From Streptomyces sp. CC0208 (GTDB lineage: Bacteria; Actinomycetota; Actinomycetes; Streptomycetales; Streptomycetaceae), in the NCBI RefSeq assembly GCF_003443735.1, contig NZ_CP031969.1, positions 7,502,001-7,566,000 of the forward strand: DNA of 64,000 nucleotides, given 5' to 3'. Shown in pieces: positions 1 through 13,365 of the stretch (its first letter is position 1; each line of letters begins with the position of its first letter). Below the pieces are notes generated by a model. The model saw only the letters and a list, made by a program, of their open reading frames with translations, was not told the origin of the DNA and made no database searches. The position numbers were made by a program, and so were the translations under genes.

Positions 1-1448
1 CAGCTCTTGCCCTCGGCCTTCGCCGCCTCGGCGGACAGCGCGACCAGGTCGAGCAGCGCGGGCTGCCACGGATCCTGCAGCCGCGACACCGCACCCACCT
101 GACGGTCGGCGGCGAAGGTGTACTGCGCGAGGTCGTTGGTCCCCAGCGACAGGAACTCGACCTCCTGCAGAATCGACCGCGCCCGCAGGGCAGCAGAGGG
201 GATCTCCACCATCGCGCCGAACTTCGCCCGCAGCCCGGCCGCACGGCACGCGTCGGCGAACGCCTTGGCGTCGGCACGGTCCGCCACCATCGGGGCCATG
301 ACCTCGAGGTAGACCGGCAGCCCCTCGGCGGCCTTGGCGAGCGCCGTCAGCTGCGTCCGCAGCACCTCGGGGTGGTCCAGCAGCGTCCGCAGCCCACGCA
401 CACCCAGCGCCGGGTTCGGCTCGTCGGCCGGCGTCAGGAAGTCCAGCGGCTTGTCCGCGCCCGCGTCCAGCACACGGACGACCACACGCCCCTCGGGAAA
501 CGCCTCGAGGACCTGGCGATACGCCTCGACCTGCTTCTCCTCGGACGGGGCGTTCTTGCTGTCGTCGAGGAAGAGGAACTCGGTACGGAAGAGACCGACA
601 CCCTCGGCCCCGGCCTCGAGCGCGGCAGGTACGTCCGCCGGACCACCGACGTTCGCCAGCAGCGGCACCTTGTGACCGTCGGCGGTGACCCCCGGCCCCG
701 TCGACGCGGCGAGCGCGGCTTTCCGCTCGGCGGCAGCGGCCTCCAACTCGGCCTTCTTCTCGTCGCTCGGGTTCACGAAGATCTCACCGGTGCTGCCGTC
801 GACAGCGACGACCGTGCCCTCGGCCAGCTCACCTGCACCCGGCAGCGCCACAACGGCCGGCACCCCGAGCGCCCGCGCCAGAATCGCACTGTGGCTGGTC
901 GGCCCCCCCTCCTCGGTGACGAAACCCAGAACCAGCGTCGGGTCCAGCAGAGCGGTGTCGGCGGGAGCAAGATCGCGCGCCACGAGGACGTATGGCTCGT
1001 CGCTGTCCGGGATTCCCGGCATGGGCACCCCGAGCAGCCGAGCGACGATACGATTCCGCACGTCGTCGAGGTCGGCGACGCGTCCGGCCAGGTACTCACC
1101 GGCGCCCGCCAGCAGCTCCCGGTACGCGGCGAACGCGTCGTACACGGCCCGCTCGGCCGTGCTGCCGACGGCGATACGCCGGTCCACGTCCGCCATCAGC
1201 TCGGGATCCTGGGCCATCATGGCCTGCGCCTCGAGCACCGCCTGGGCTTCGCCCCCGGCCAGATTGCCGCGCGCCATCAGGTCGGCCGCCACAGCTTCCA
1301 CTGCCTTGCGGGCGTTCCCCTGTTCACGCTCCGCGTCCTGCGCCGGAATCTGCTTGGCAGGCGGCTCCAGCACCGCCGTTCCCATGTGCCGAACCTCGCC
1401 GATCGCCACACCGTGGCTCACGCCGACGCCTCGCAGCGTTGTGTCCAT
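1..1448 (-). CDS. ptsI: PTS enzyme I (phosphoenolpyruvate-protein phosphotransferase), 3' end cut by window edge
   Basis: Enzyme I starts the PEP-dependent sugar phosphotransferase relay: it autophosphorylates from PEP on a histidine and passes the phosphate to HPr in the cytoplasm. The reading frame is open from ATG at 1448 to the window edge (about 482 residues of a usual 550-575). It contains the phosphohistidine motif GGPTSHSAILAR (His near residue 185) and the PEP-binding barrel motifs GLFRTEFLFLD, GVRGLRTLL and FLSLGTNDLAQY. The C-terminal catalytic Cys region lies outside the window. It follows crr with an 82-bp gap on the same strand, so the two probably form one operon driven from the DasR-type operator upstream of crr. 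Confidence 0.95.
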   Translation of the reverse strand, partial: MDTTLRGVGVSHGVAIGEVRHMGTAVLEPPAKQIPAQDAEREQGNARKAVEAVAADLMARGNLAGGEAQAVLEAQAMMAQDPELMADVDRRIAVGSTAERAVYDAFAAYRELLAGAGEYLAGRVADLDDVRNRIVARLLGVPMPGIPDSDEPYVLVARDLAPADTALLDPTLVLGFVTEEGGPTSHSAILARALGVPAVVALPGAGELAEGTVVAVDGSTGEIFVNPSDEKKAELEAAAAERKAALAASTGPGVTADGHKVPLLANVGGPADVPAALEAGAEGVGLFRTEFLFLDDSKNAPSEEKQVEAYRQVLEAFPEGRVVVRVLDAGADKPLDFLTPADEPNPALGVRGLRTLLDHPEVLRTQLTALAKAAEGLPVYLEVMAPMVADRADAKAFADACRAAGLRAKFGAMVEIPSAALRARSILQEVEFLSLGTNDLAQYTFAADRQVGAVSRLQDPWQPALLDLVALSAEAAKAEGKS

Positions 1449-1530
1449 CTCACCCGTCTCCGATAGTGCGGCGGGTCCCGCCGCCGCGATGGTTGTCGTC
1501 CCTAGTCGCCGTAGTACGACGGCACTGACG

Positions 1531-1980
1531 TCACTTCCAGCTGAACAGACTGTCTCCGGCCTTCACATCGCCGTTGTCACGGAGTTCGGAGAGAGCCTCG
1601 ACCGTGGCCTCCAGTGCCACGACCGGGCAGACGGTGGATTTGCCGGCGGCTACGACGGCGGCCGGATTCCAGCGCACGATCGCCTGACCGCGCGTGACGG
1701 TGTCGCCCTTGCTCACCAGCAGCTCGAAGCCCTCACCGTTGAGCTGCACGGTGTCGATTCCGAGGTGCACGAGCACGCCGTGTCCCTGCTCGTCCACGAC
1801 GACGAACGCGTGCGGGTGGAGAGAGACGATCACACCGTCGACGGGCGCGACGGCCTCGGACGGTTCATGCACGGGTTCGATCGCCGTACCCGGGCCGACC
1901 ATGGCCCCGGAGAAGACCGGATCCGGCACTGCGGCCAGTCCGATGGCGCGTCCTGCAAGAGGGGACGTCACGGTGGTCAT
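1531..1980 (-). CDS. crr: PTS glucose-family EIIA component
   Basis: Cytoplasmic EIIA-Glc-type phosphocarrier of 149 residues, taking phosphate from HPr and giving it to an EIIB domain. The two active-site histidines are visible: His57 in HPHAFV and phospho-accepting His72 in VHLGIDTVQLNGEGF. The single-domain length (E. coli IIA-Glc is 169) shows it is not fused to EIIBC. The ATG at 1980 is chosen because GGGAGG lies just upstream (about 1988-1993); longer upstream extensions have no ribosome-binding site. It is the first gene before ptsI, and a perfect operator palindrome lies 112-135 bp upstream of its start. In Streptomyces this protein serves N-acetylglucosamine and fructose-type uptake rather than glucose; that role is family knowledge. 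Confidence 0.95.
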   Translation of the reverse strand: MTTVTSPLAGRAIGLAAVPDPVFSGAMVGPGTAIEPVHEPSEAVAPVDGVIVSLHPHAFVVVDEQGHGVLVHLGIDTVQLNGEGFELLVSKGDTVTRGQAIVRWNPAAVVAAGKSTVCPVVALEATVEALSELRDNGDVKAGDSLFSWK

Positions 1981-2091
1981 GGGAAGCCTCCCAGGGGTGG
2001 AGCTGCGTATATGCGCCGTCACTGCTTGTCTCGGGCGGCGCTGTCCAGCAGCGTATGTCAGATGAAGTAAGGGTTCCGCACGGAAGATACC

Positions 2092-2115
2092 GGCTGGTGG
2101 TCTAGACCACCAGCC
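2092..2115. promoter_or_regulatory. DasR-type operator (dre), 24-bp perfect palindrome
   Basis: The 24 bases are a perfect inverted repeat centred at 2103/2104, with core TGGTCTAGACCA. This matches the known DasR response element (AGTGGTCTAGACCACT-like) that controls PTS and chitin/GlcNAc genes in Streptomyces. It lies upstream of crr. It also lies 9 bp before the -35 of a possible promoter pointing into the rRNA operon. Confidence 0.88.
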
Positions 2116-2123
2116 CAATGGAT

Positions 2124-2153
2124 TTGCACCGTCTTCGAGGCCCCGTGTACAGT
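2124..2153 (+). promoter_or_regulatory. possible rrn promoter, upstream copy
   Basis: TTGCAC (2124-2129) and TACAGT (2148-2153) are separated by 18 bp and point toward the 16S gene. Streptomyces rrn operons commonly use several promoters in series. Assignment rests only on hexamer fit. Confidence 0.4.
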
Positions 2154-2262
2154 CGTACTCCTGCTTGAGGCCGAGCGGCGCCACCGAGCGTCCCAGCCTG
2201 GCAGCATCCAACTTGTCAGATCCTATCTCGGGGTCACTTTCTGCATGTCTGCAGGACGGTGG

Positions 2263-2291
2263 TCAGAGGGCCGGAAAAACACTGATAGAGT
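2263..2291 (+). promoter_or_regulatory. possible rrn promoter, downstream copy
   Basis: A CTGATAGAGT block gives a -10 of TAGAGT (2286-2291), in a context like the conserved CTGATAAAGT -10 regions of actinobacterial rrn promoters. The -35 position (TCAGAG, 2263-2268) is poor, which is usual for stable-RNA promoters in this group. It would start the rRNA leader about 240 bases before 16S. Confidence 0.4.
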
Positions 2292-2354
2292 TTGGAACAG
2301 CGAAGGGAAGCGCCCGGAGGAAAGCCCGAGAGGGTGAGTACAAAGGAAGCGTCC

Positions 2355-2380
2355 GTTCCTTGAGAACTCAACAGCGTGCC
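2355..2380 (+). promoter_or_regulatory. rrn leader antitermination/processing element
   Basis: The block GTTCCTTGAGAACTCAACAG is the conserved actinobacterial rRNA leader motif. A second copy (TTTGAGAACTGCACAG, 4331-4346) lies just before 23S. Paired copies before 16S and 23S fit an antitermination/processing role. Confidence 0.65.
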
Positions 2381-2536
2381 AAAAATCAACGCCAGATATG
2401 TTGATACCCCGTCCATCGGACTTGTTCCGGTGGCGAGGTTCCTTTGAAATAAACACAGCGAGGACGCTGTGAACGACCGCCTTATTCCGGTGGTTGTTCC
2501 GCTCTCGTGTGTGTGCACCCGATTACGGGTAAACAT

Positions 2537-7483
<4,947 letters not shown>

Positions 7484-7553
7484 TCAGTTGCTCGCGTCCA
7501 CTGTGTTAGTTCTGAGGCAACGACTGTGTCTTTTTCCGGTCGAACTTCATAGT

Positions 7554-7673
7554 GTTTCGGTGGTCATAGCGTGAGGGAAACGCCCGGTTACATTCCGAAC
7601 CCGGAAGCTAAGCCTTACAGCGCCGATGGTACTGCAGGGGGGACCCTGTGGGAGAGTAGGACACCGCCGAACT
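7554..7673 (+). rRNA. rrf: 5S ribosomal RNA
   Basis: About 120 nt beginning GTTTCGGTGGTCATAGCG, with the conserved CCCGGTTACATTCCGAACCC arm and ending ...ACACCGCCGAACT. It lies 70 nt behind 23S and directly before the operon terminator. The ends pair as in standard 5S. Confidence 0.95.
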
Positions 7674-7681
7674 CCTTTTAG

Positions 7682-7725
7682 AGCTCTGGCTCTTGGGCAC
7701 ACAGCTCAAGAGCCAGAGCTTTTTT
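7682..7725 (+). terminator. rho-independent terminator of the rRNA operon
   Basis: A 14-bp perfect stem (7682-7695 with 7707-7720, AGCTCTGGCTCTTG) with an 11-nt loop and a run of T residues (7720-7725). This is a strong intrinsic terminator, unusual in this GC-rich genome and expected for rrn. Confidence 0.95.
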
Positions 7726-7781
7726 GCGTTGAGGTAGGGTCAGGGAGCATCGTTCGCACGTTTCCCACAGGAGGCCCCCGG

Positions 7782-8390
7782 GTGGAGGTCCAGGAGACCC
7801 GGGTCCAGACGGACCGGGTCCTCACCATCCCCAACATCCTCAGCATGGCGCGGCTCGTTGGGGTGCCGCTCTTCCTGTGGCTGATCCTCAGGCCCGAGTT
7901 CGGAGGGCCCAAGAGTGACACCTGGGCACTGCTGGTACTGGCTCTGAGCGGTATCAGCGACTACCTGGACGGCAAGCTGGCCCGGCGGTGGAACCAGATC
8001 AGCAGCCTCGGCCGGCTGCTCGACCCCGCCGCCGACCGTCTCTACATTCTCTCGACCCTGGTCGGTCTCACCTGGCGCGAGATTCTGCCACTTTGGTTGA
8101 CGGCTGTACTGCTCTTGCGAGAGCTGGTTCTCCTGGTGATGGTGGGCATCCTCAGGCGTCACGGTTATCCGCCGCCGCAGGTGAACTTCCTTGGCAAGGC
8201 CGCCACCTTCAACCTGATGTACGCCTTCCCGCTGCTCTTGCTCAGTGACGGAACTGGTTGGATCTCGTCACTCGCTGCTATTTTCGGATGGGCGTTCGCC
8301 GGATGGGGTACAACCCTGTACTGGTGGGCAGGAGTGCTCTATGTGGTCCAAGTCCGCCGACTGGTCCGTGCGGACGCCCAGGCCGACTGA
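7782..8390 (+). CDS. CDP-alcohol phosphatidyltransferase (cardiolipin/phosphatidylglycerophosphate synthase type)
   Basis: Membrane enzyme of 202 residues that transfers a phosphatidyl group from CDP-diacylglycerol to an alcohol. The signature DGx2ARx8Gx3Dx3D is complete (DGKLARRWNQISSLG, then RLLDPAAD), and hydrophobic segments fill the rest. GTG at 7782 is chosen because AGGAGG (7769-7774) sits 7 bp upstream; a longer frame would run into 5S rRNA. The homologous Streptomyces locus is known to encode a eukaryotic-type cardiolipin synthase, whereas the mycobacterial gene in the same neighbourhood is called pgsA2. The exact acceptor here is therefore inferred. It heads the conserved block that continues to gcvP. 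Confidence 0.9.
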   Translation: MEVQETRVQTDRVLTIPNILSMARLVGVPLFLWLILRPEFGGPKSDTWALLVLALSGISDYLDGKLARRWNQISSLGRLLDPAADRLYILSTLVGLTWREILPLWLTAVLLLRELVLLVMVGILRRHGYPPPQVNFLGKAATFNLMYAFPLLLLSDGTGWISSLAAIFGWAFAGWGTTLYWWAGVLYVVQVRRLVRADAQAD

Positions 8391-8504
8391 ACTCGCCCAT
8401 TGCCACGGCCGTAGCGGCTCAATGGCCCCCGGCGGAAAAGTGCGGGACAATCTGGACGGGTGAAGTCGGCTGGACCGTCATCTTTTAAGGAGGACGCTTC
8501 CGAC

Positions 8505-11000
8505 ATGAAGGCCGTCGTGATGGCCGGAGGCGAAGGCACACGCCTTCGTCCCATGACCTCGAGCATGCCCAAGCCGCTCCTGCCGGTGGTAAACCGGCCG
8601 ATCATGGAGCACGTGCTGCGGCTGCTCAAAAGGCATGGGCTCAACGAGACCGTCGTCACCGTGCAGTTCCTGGCCTCACTGGTCAAGAACTACTTCGGTG
8701 ACGGTGAAGAGCTCGGAATGGAGCTCTCCTATGCCAATGAGGAGAAGCCACTCGGTACCGCCGGGAGCGTCAAGAACGCCGAAGAGGCGTTGAAGGACGA
8801 TGCTTTCCTCGTCATCTCCGGTGATGCCCTGACCGACTTCGACCTCACCGAGCTCATCAACTTTCACAAGGAAAAGGGCGCACTGGTCACCGTCTGTCTG
8901 ACGCGTGTGCCCAATCCGCTCGAGTTCGGCATCACCATCGTCGACGAGGAAGGCAAGGTCGAGCGCTTCCTGGAGAAGCCGACCTGGGGCCAGGTCTTCT
9001 CGGACACCGTGAACACGGGTATCTACGTCATGGAGCCCGAGGTCTTCGACTACGTCGACCCCGATGTGCCCGTGGACTGGTCTGGTGACGTCTTTCCTCA
9101 GCTGATGAAGGAAGGCAAGCCGGTCTACGGCTATATCGCGGAGGGCTACTGGGAGGACGTCGGCACGCACGAAAGCTACGTGAAGGCGCAGGCCGACGTT
9201 CTCGAAGGCAAGGTCGACGTCGAGATCGACGGCTTCGAGATCTCTCCTGGCGTGTGGGTGGCCGAGGGAGCCGAGGTACATCCCGACGCCGTTCTTCGTG
9301 GTCCGCTGTACATCGGTGACTACGCCAAGGTCGAGGCCGGCGCCGAGATCCGTGAGCACACCGTCGTGGGCTCGAACGTGGTCGTGAAGAGCGGGGCGTT
9401 TCTGCACAAGGCCGTCGTGCACGACAACGTGTATGTCGGGCAGCAGAGCAATCTCCGTGGCTGTGTCGTCGGGAAGAACACCGACATCATGCGGGCGGCC
9501 CGTATCGAGGACGGCGCGGTCATCGGCGACGAGTGCCTCGTCGGCGAGGAATCGATTATTCAGGGGAATGTGCGGGTCTACCCGTTCAAGACCATCGAAG
9601 CCGGTGCCTTCGTCAACACCTCGGTCATCTGGGAGTCCAGGGGCCAGGCGCATCTTTTCGGCGCCCGTGGCGTCTCCGGCATCCTGAACGTCGAGATCAC
9701 CCCTGAACTCGCGGTCCGGCTGGCCGGCGCCTACGCGACGACCCTCAAGAAGGGTTCGACCGTCACCACCGCCCGCGACCACTCCCGTGGCGCGCGGGCA
9801 CTGAAGCGGGCGGTCATCTCCGCTCTGCAGGCCAGCGCCATCGACGTACGCGACCTGGAGAACGTGCCGCTGCCCGTCGCGCGGCAGCAGACCGCGCGAG
9901 GGAGCGCCGGCGGGATCATGATCCGGACCACGCCCGGGGTGCCGGATTCCGTGGACATCATGTTCTTCGACGGGCGAGGCGCGGACCTTTCCCAGGGCAG
10001 CCAGCGAAAGCTGGACCGGGTGTTCGCGCGGCAGGAGTACCGGCGCGCGTTCCCCGGCGAGATCGGGGACCTGCACTTCCCGGCGAGCGTCTTCGACTCG
10101 TACACCGGATCACTGTTGCGGAACGTCGACATCACCGGGATCTCCGAGGCCGGGCTGAAGGTCGTCGTGGACGCGTCGAACGGCAGTGCGGGGTTGGTGC
10201 TGCCGAGTCTGCTCGGGAAACTCGGGGTGGACTCGCTGACCATCAACCCGGGGCTCGACGAGTCCAGGCCGACGGAGACGGCGGATGCCCGGCGGTCCGG
10301 GCTCGTGCGGCTGGGCGAGATCGTGGCGTCCGCGCGGGCCGCGTTCGGTGTGCGGTTCGACCCGGTGGGTGAGCGGCTGTCCCTGGTGGACGAGAAGGGC
10401 CGGATCATCGAGGACGACCGAGCCCTGCTCGTCATGCTCGACCTGGTGGCCGCCGAGCGGCGCAGCGGCCGGGTGGCGCTGCCGGTGACCACCACGCGGA
10501 TCGCCGAGCAGGTGGCGGCGTATCACGGCACGCAGGTCGAGTGGACGACCACCTCGCCCGACGATCTGACCCGGGTCGGGCGCGACGACTCGACGATCTT
10601 CGGCGGTGACGGCAAGGGTGCCTTCATCATCCCGGAGTTCAGCAGTGTCTTCGACGGTACGGCGGCCTTCGTACGGCTGATCGGGCTGGTGGCGCGGACG
10701 CAGCTCACGCTCAGCCAGATCGACGCGCGGATTCCGCGGGCGCATGTCCTCAAGCGGGATCTGGCGACCCCGTGGGCCGTCAAGGGGCTGGTGATGCGCA
10801 GGGTCGTGGAGGCGGCGGGCGATCGCTTTGTCGACACGACCGACGGTGTCCGGGTCGTCGAGACCGACGGACGCTGGGTGATGGTGCTGCCGGACCCGGC
10901 GGAGGCGGTGACCCATCTGTGGGCCGAGGGGCCCGACGACGCGTCCGCGCAGGCCCTGCTCGACGAGTGGTCGGCGGTGGTGGACAGCGCCGGCCGCTGA
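8505..11000 (+). CDS. nucleotidyltransferase-hexapeptide-phosphomannomutase-like fusion (GDP-mannose pyrophosphorylase type)
   Basis: Protein of 831 residues with three parts. Residues 1-235 are a sugar-1-phosphate nucleotidyltransferase with GGEGTRLRPMTSSMPKPLLP. Residues about 250-385 are hexapeptide repeats forming a left-handed beta-helix. Residues about 390-831 resemble phosphomannomutase. It probably makes GDP-mannose or a related sugar nucleotide for the envelope or mannosylation. ATG at 8505 follows AAGGAGG (8487-8493). The mutase-like part looks inactive: the phosphoserine loop TASHNP is replaced by RTTPGVPDS, and the metal loop DGDGDR reads DPVGER. It sits between the phosphatidyltransferase and the DUF881 genes, with a 95-bp gap to the latter. 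Confidence 0.88.
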   Translation: MKAVVMAGGEGTRLRPMTSSMPKPLLPVVNRPIMEHVLRLLKRHGLNETVVTVQFLASLVKNYFGDGEELGMELSYANEEKPLGTAGSVKNAEEALKDDAFLVISGDALTDFDLTELINFHKEKGALVTVCLTRVPNPLEFGITIVDEEGKVERFLEKPTWGQVFSDTVNTGIYVMEPEVFDYVDPDVPVDWSGDVFPQLMKEGKPVYGYIAEGYWEDVGTHESYVKAQADVLEGKVDVEIDGFEISPGVWVAEGAEVHPDAVLRGPLYIGDYAKVEAGAEIREHTVVGSNVVVKSGAFLHKAVVHDNVYVGQQSNLRGCVVGKNTDIMRAARIEDGAVIGDECLVGEESIIQGNVRVYPFKTIEAGAFVNTSVIWESRGQAHLFGARGVSGILNVEITPELAVRLAGAYATTLKKGSTVTTARDHSRGARALKRAVISALQASAIDVRDLENVPLPVARQQTARGSAGGIMIRTTPGVPDSVDIMFFDGRGADLSQGSQRKLDRVFARQEYRRAFPGEIGDLHFPASVFDSYTGSLLRNVDITGISEAGLKVVVDASNGSAGLVLPSLLGKLGVDSLTINPGLDESRPTETADARRSGLVRLGEIVASARAAFGVRFDPVGERLSLVDEKGRIIEDDRALLVMLDLVAAERRSGRVALPVTTTRIAEQVAAYHGTQVEWTTTSPDDLTRVGRDDSTIFGGDGKGAFIIPEFSSVFDGTAAFVRLIGLVARTQLTLSQIDARIPRAHVLKRDLATPWAVKGLVMRRVVEAAGDRFVDTTDGVRVVETDGRWVMVLPDPAEAVTHLWAEGPDDASAQALLDEWSAVVDSAGR

Positions 11001-11095
11001 GCCGCGCACACGCGCGTGCCGGACATGTGTCCCCAAAGGGGCCTGTCCGGCACGCCGATGGGGCCATTCGGAGGTAGGGGCCGCGACGTGCGACG

Positions 11096-12001
11096 ATGTG
11101 CGGCATGCCGCAGCAGCCCCCCATTCGGAGCACCCCCACGCGCCCGTCGCGCCCGGACGCCTCCATGTCGCTGCTCACCAACGTCATGGACCACAGCCTC
11201 GACGACGGGTACGCGGAGGCCGCAGACCGCAAGAAGGCGGCCGGTGAGGGTGGGCTGCCCAAGACGTTGCGGGCCAGGCTGGGTCTGGCCCTCGGGCTGG
11301 TGCTCGCCGCTCTCGTGGTGACCGTGGGGGCGGCGCAGGCGCGGGTGGCCGCTCCGGTCGTGGCCAAGGAGCGCGAGGAGCTCATCGACCGTATCGACCG
11401 GGAGACCGGGACGGCGGACAAGCTCGAGGAGAGCGTCGACCAGCTGCGCGACGACGTGACCACGCGGCAGCGAGAGGCGCTCAAGCACACGGGCGACAGC
11501 GGCCAGGCCGACCTCGTGGGCATCCTCTCGGGCGCCGTGGAGGTCCACGGGCCGGGCGTCAAACTGGTCGTGAACGATGCCAAGGAAGCCAGTACGGGGG
11601 GCGACGGGAACCCGCGAGAGACGTCGGGGTTCTCCGACACCGGGCGAGTGCGCGACCGTGACATGCAGCGGGTCGTGAACGGGCTGTGGGAGTCGGGGGC
11701 CGAGGCCATCTCCATCAACGGACAGCGGCTGACCGCGCTGTCGGCGATCAGGGCCGCGGGTGACGCGATACTGGTCGACAACAAGCCGCTGGTTCCGCCG
11801 TATACGGTGCTCGCGGTGGGGGACGGGCAGCGGCTGAGCACCAGGTTCCAGGACAGCGCCGACGGGCTGTATCTGCACGCCCTGCAAGAGAACTACGGCA
11901 TCCGGACCGCCATCTCCGCGGAGGACGACCTCCGGCTGCCGGCCGCACCGAGTGTGATCGTACGTACAGCAGAGCCGAGAACTGAGAAGGGCACATCGTG
12001 A
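11096..12001 (+). CDS. DUF881 family envelope protein (first copy)
   Basis: Protein of 301 residues with a cytoplasmic N-terminus, one membrane segment (LGLALGLVLAALVVTVGA, about 62-80), a coiled-coil-like stretch (about 90-130) and a C-terminal DUF881 domain containing GAVEVHGPGVKLVVND and GAEAISINGQRL. The family has no proven activity. It occurs in pairs around the small basic protein, next to phospholipid and cell-division-linked genes, in Gram-positive bacteria. In-frame ATGs at 11096, 11105 and 11165 are all possible; GGAGGTAGGG (11070-11079) is somewhat distant from the first two. Its stop overlaps the next start (GTGA). Confidence 0.85.
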   Translation: MCGMPQQPPIRSTPTRPSRPDASMSLLTNVMDHSLDDGYAEAADRKKAAGEGGLPKTLRARLGLALGLVLAALVVTVGAAQARVAAPVVAKEREELIDRIDRETGTADKLEESVDQLRDDVTTRQREALKHTGDSGQADLVGILSGAVEVHGPGVKLVVNDAKEASTGGDGNPRETSGFSDTGRVRDRDMQRVVNGLWESGAEAISINGQRLTALSAIRAAGDAILVDNKPLVPPYTVLAVGDGQRLSTRFQDSADGLYLHALQENYGIRTAISAEDDLRLPAAPSVIVRTAEPRTEKGTS

Positions 12002-12330
12002 TCGCCGTACTGGGCCTCGTCGTGGGAGTCGTGGCCGGCCTGTTGGTCCGGCCTGAGGTTCCGGCGGTCGTCGAGCCTTATCTGCCGATCGCCGTGGTGG
12101 CGGCGCTCGACGCAGTGTTCGGAGGGCTGCGGGCCATGCTCGACGGCATCTTCGACGACAAGGTCTTCGTCGTGTCGTTCCTGTCGAACGTGGTCGTGGC
12201 CGCGTTGATCGTGTTCCTGGGCGACAAGTTGGGCGTGGGCGCCCAACTGTCGACCGGTGTCGTCGTCGTGCTCGGCATCCGGATCTTCTCCAATGCCGCG
12301 GCGATCCGTCGGCACGTCTTCCGGGCGTGA
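11998..12330 (+). CDS. sbp: small basic protein family (DUF1290), integral membrane
   Basis: Protein of 110 residues with three hydrophobic segments (about 2-18, 28-45 and 60-95) and a basic C-terminus (RRHVFRA). It is recognised as the DUF1290 small basic protein by FFGLRAMLDGIFDDKVF-like middle motifs and by its position between two DUF881 genes. The GTG start overlaps the previous stop by 4 nt, and its own stop overlaps the next GTG in the same way, so the three genes are translationally coupled. Function is unknown; a link to sporulation or division proteins is inferred from gene neighbourhoods in Firmicutes and Actinobacteria. Confidence 0.88.
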   Translation: MIAVLGLVVGVVAGLLVRPEVPAVVEPYLPIAVVAALDAVFGGLRAMLDGIFDDKVFVVSFLSNVVVAALIVFLGDKLGVGAQLSTGVVVVLGIRIFSNAAAIRRHVFRA

Positions 12331-13175
12331 CGCCGATGAGCGAACAGGAAGAGACCCCCGGCGGCAGGCTGCGCAAGGAACTGCCCGAGGAACTCCCGGC
12401 GACGCCGGCAGAGGAGACCGAGGGGCCCGGCGCGCCGGCTGCGGAGCCCGGGCTGACCGGTCGTCAACGGCTTGTGCAGGGGCTGTGGCCGCCCCGCGTG
12501 ACGCGGGCCCAACTCATCGTCGCCGTCCTGCTGTTCGGCCTCGGATTCGGCCTCGCCGTCCAGGTGGCGTCCAACAGCGACAGTGACAGCGCGCTGCGGG
12601 GCGCGAGGCAGGAAGATCTTGTCCGCATCCTCGATGAACTGGACGACCGTACTCAGCGTCTTGAAGACGAGAAGCAGGGCCTCGAGAAGCAGCGGGACGA
12701 GCTGGAGAACAGCTCCGACCAGGCCGAGGAGGCCCGCAAGCAGACGGTCGAGAAGGAGCGGCAACTCGGCATCCTCGCGGGCACGGTGGCCGCTCAGGGG
12801 CCGGGCATCACGATGACGATCGAGGACAACAAGGGGACGGTCGAGGCGGACATGCTGCTCGACGCGATCCAGGAGCTGCGGGCGGCAGGCGCGGAGGCGA
12901 TCCAGGTGAACGGCGTACGCGTCGTCGCGGGAACCTATCTGTCGGACGCGGGCAAGAGCGTGAGCGTCGACGGGAACAAGATCACCGCGCCGTTTCGTTT
13001 CAAGGTCATCGGCAATCCGCAGGACCTCGAACCGGCGCTGAACATCCCTGGAGGCGTGGTGCAGACGCTCGAGAAGGAGCAGGCCACCATTACCGTCGAG
13101 CGGTCGGGCAAGATCGTCGTGGACGCCTTGCGAGCGGCGAAGCGGCCTGACTACGCTCGGTCGTCCTCCCAGTGA
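12327..13175 (+). CDS. DUF881 family envelope protein (second copy)
   Basis: Protein of 282 residues with an acidic, proline-rich cytoplasmic N-terminus, a membrane segment (LIVAVLLFGLGFGLAVQVA, about 55-73), a coiled coil (about 88-138, rich in E, K, Q and R) and a DUF881 domain with GTVAAQGPGITMTIEDN and GAEAIQVNGVRVV. It is paralogous to the protein two genes upstream. GTG at 12327 overlaps the sbp stop; ATG at 12336 is an alternative. It probably acts with sbp and the first DUF881 protein as one membrane complex (inference from the coupled operon). Confidence 0.87.
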   Translation: MTPMSEQEETPGGRLRKELPEELPATPAEETEGPGAPAAEPGLTGRQRLVQGLWPPRVTRAQLIVAVLLFGLGFGLAVQVASNSDSDSALRGARQEDLVRILDELDDRTQRLEDEKQGLEKQRDELENSSDQAEEARKQTVEKERQLGILAGTVAAQGPGITMTIEDNKGTVEADMLLDAIQELRAAGAEAIQVNGVRVVAGTYLSDAGKSVSVDGNKITAPFRFKVIGNPQDLEPALNIPGGVVQTLEKEQATITVERSGKIVVDALRAAKRPDYARSSSQ

Positions 13176-13365
13176 ACCGGCGGTGCATGGGGGGCATCCG
13201 GCCAGGGCATGAGGTTGCGGGGGGTCGGCGCACCGAATGGGTGGTGCGTGGTGGAAACTGTCAGGTGGAAACGGACGTTGTGAGGATGTCCGGGTCGACC
13301 GGTGTGTTCAATCAGGGTTCGTCCTGCCCCACGGGCGGGTCTGTTTCGGTCAAGGGGAATCGCCC

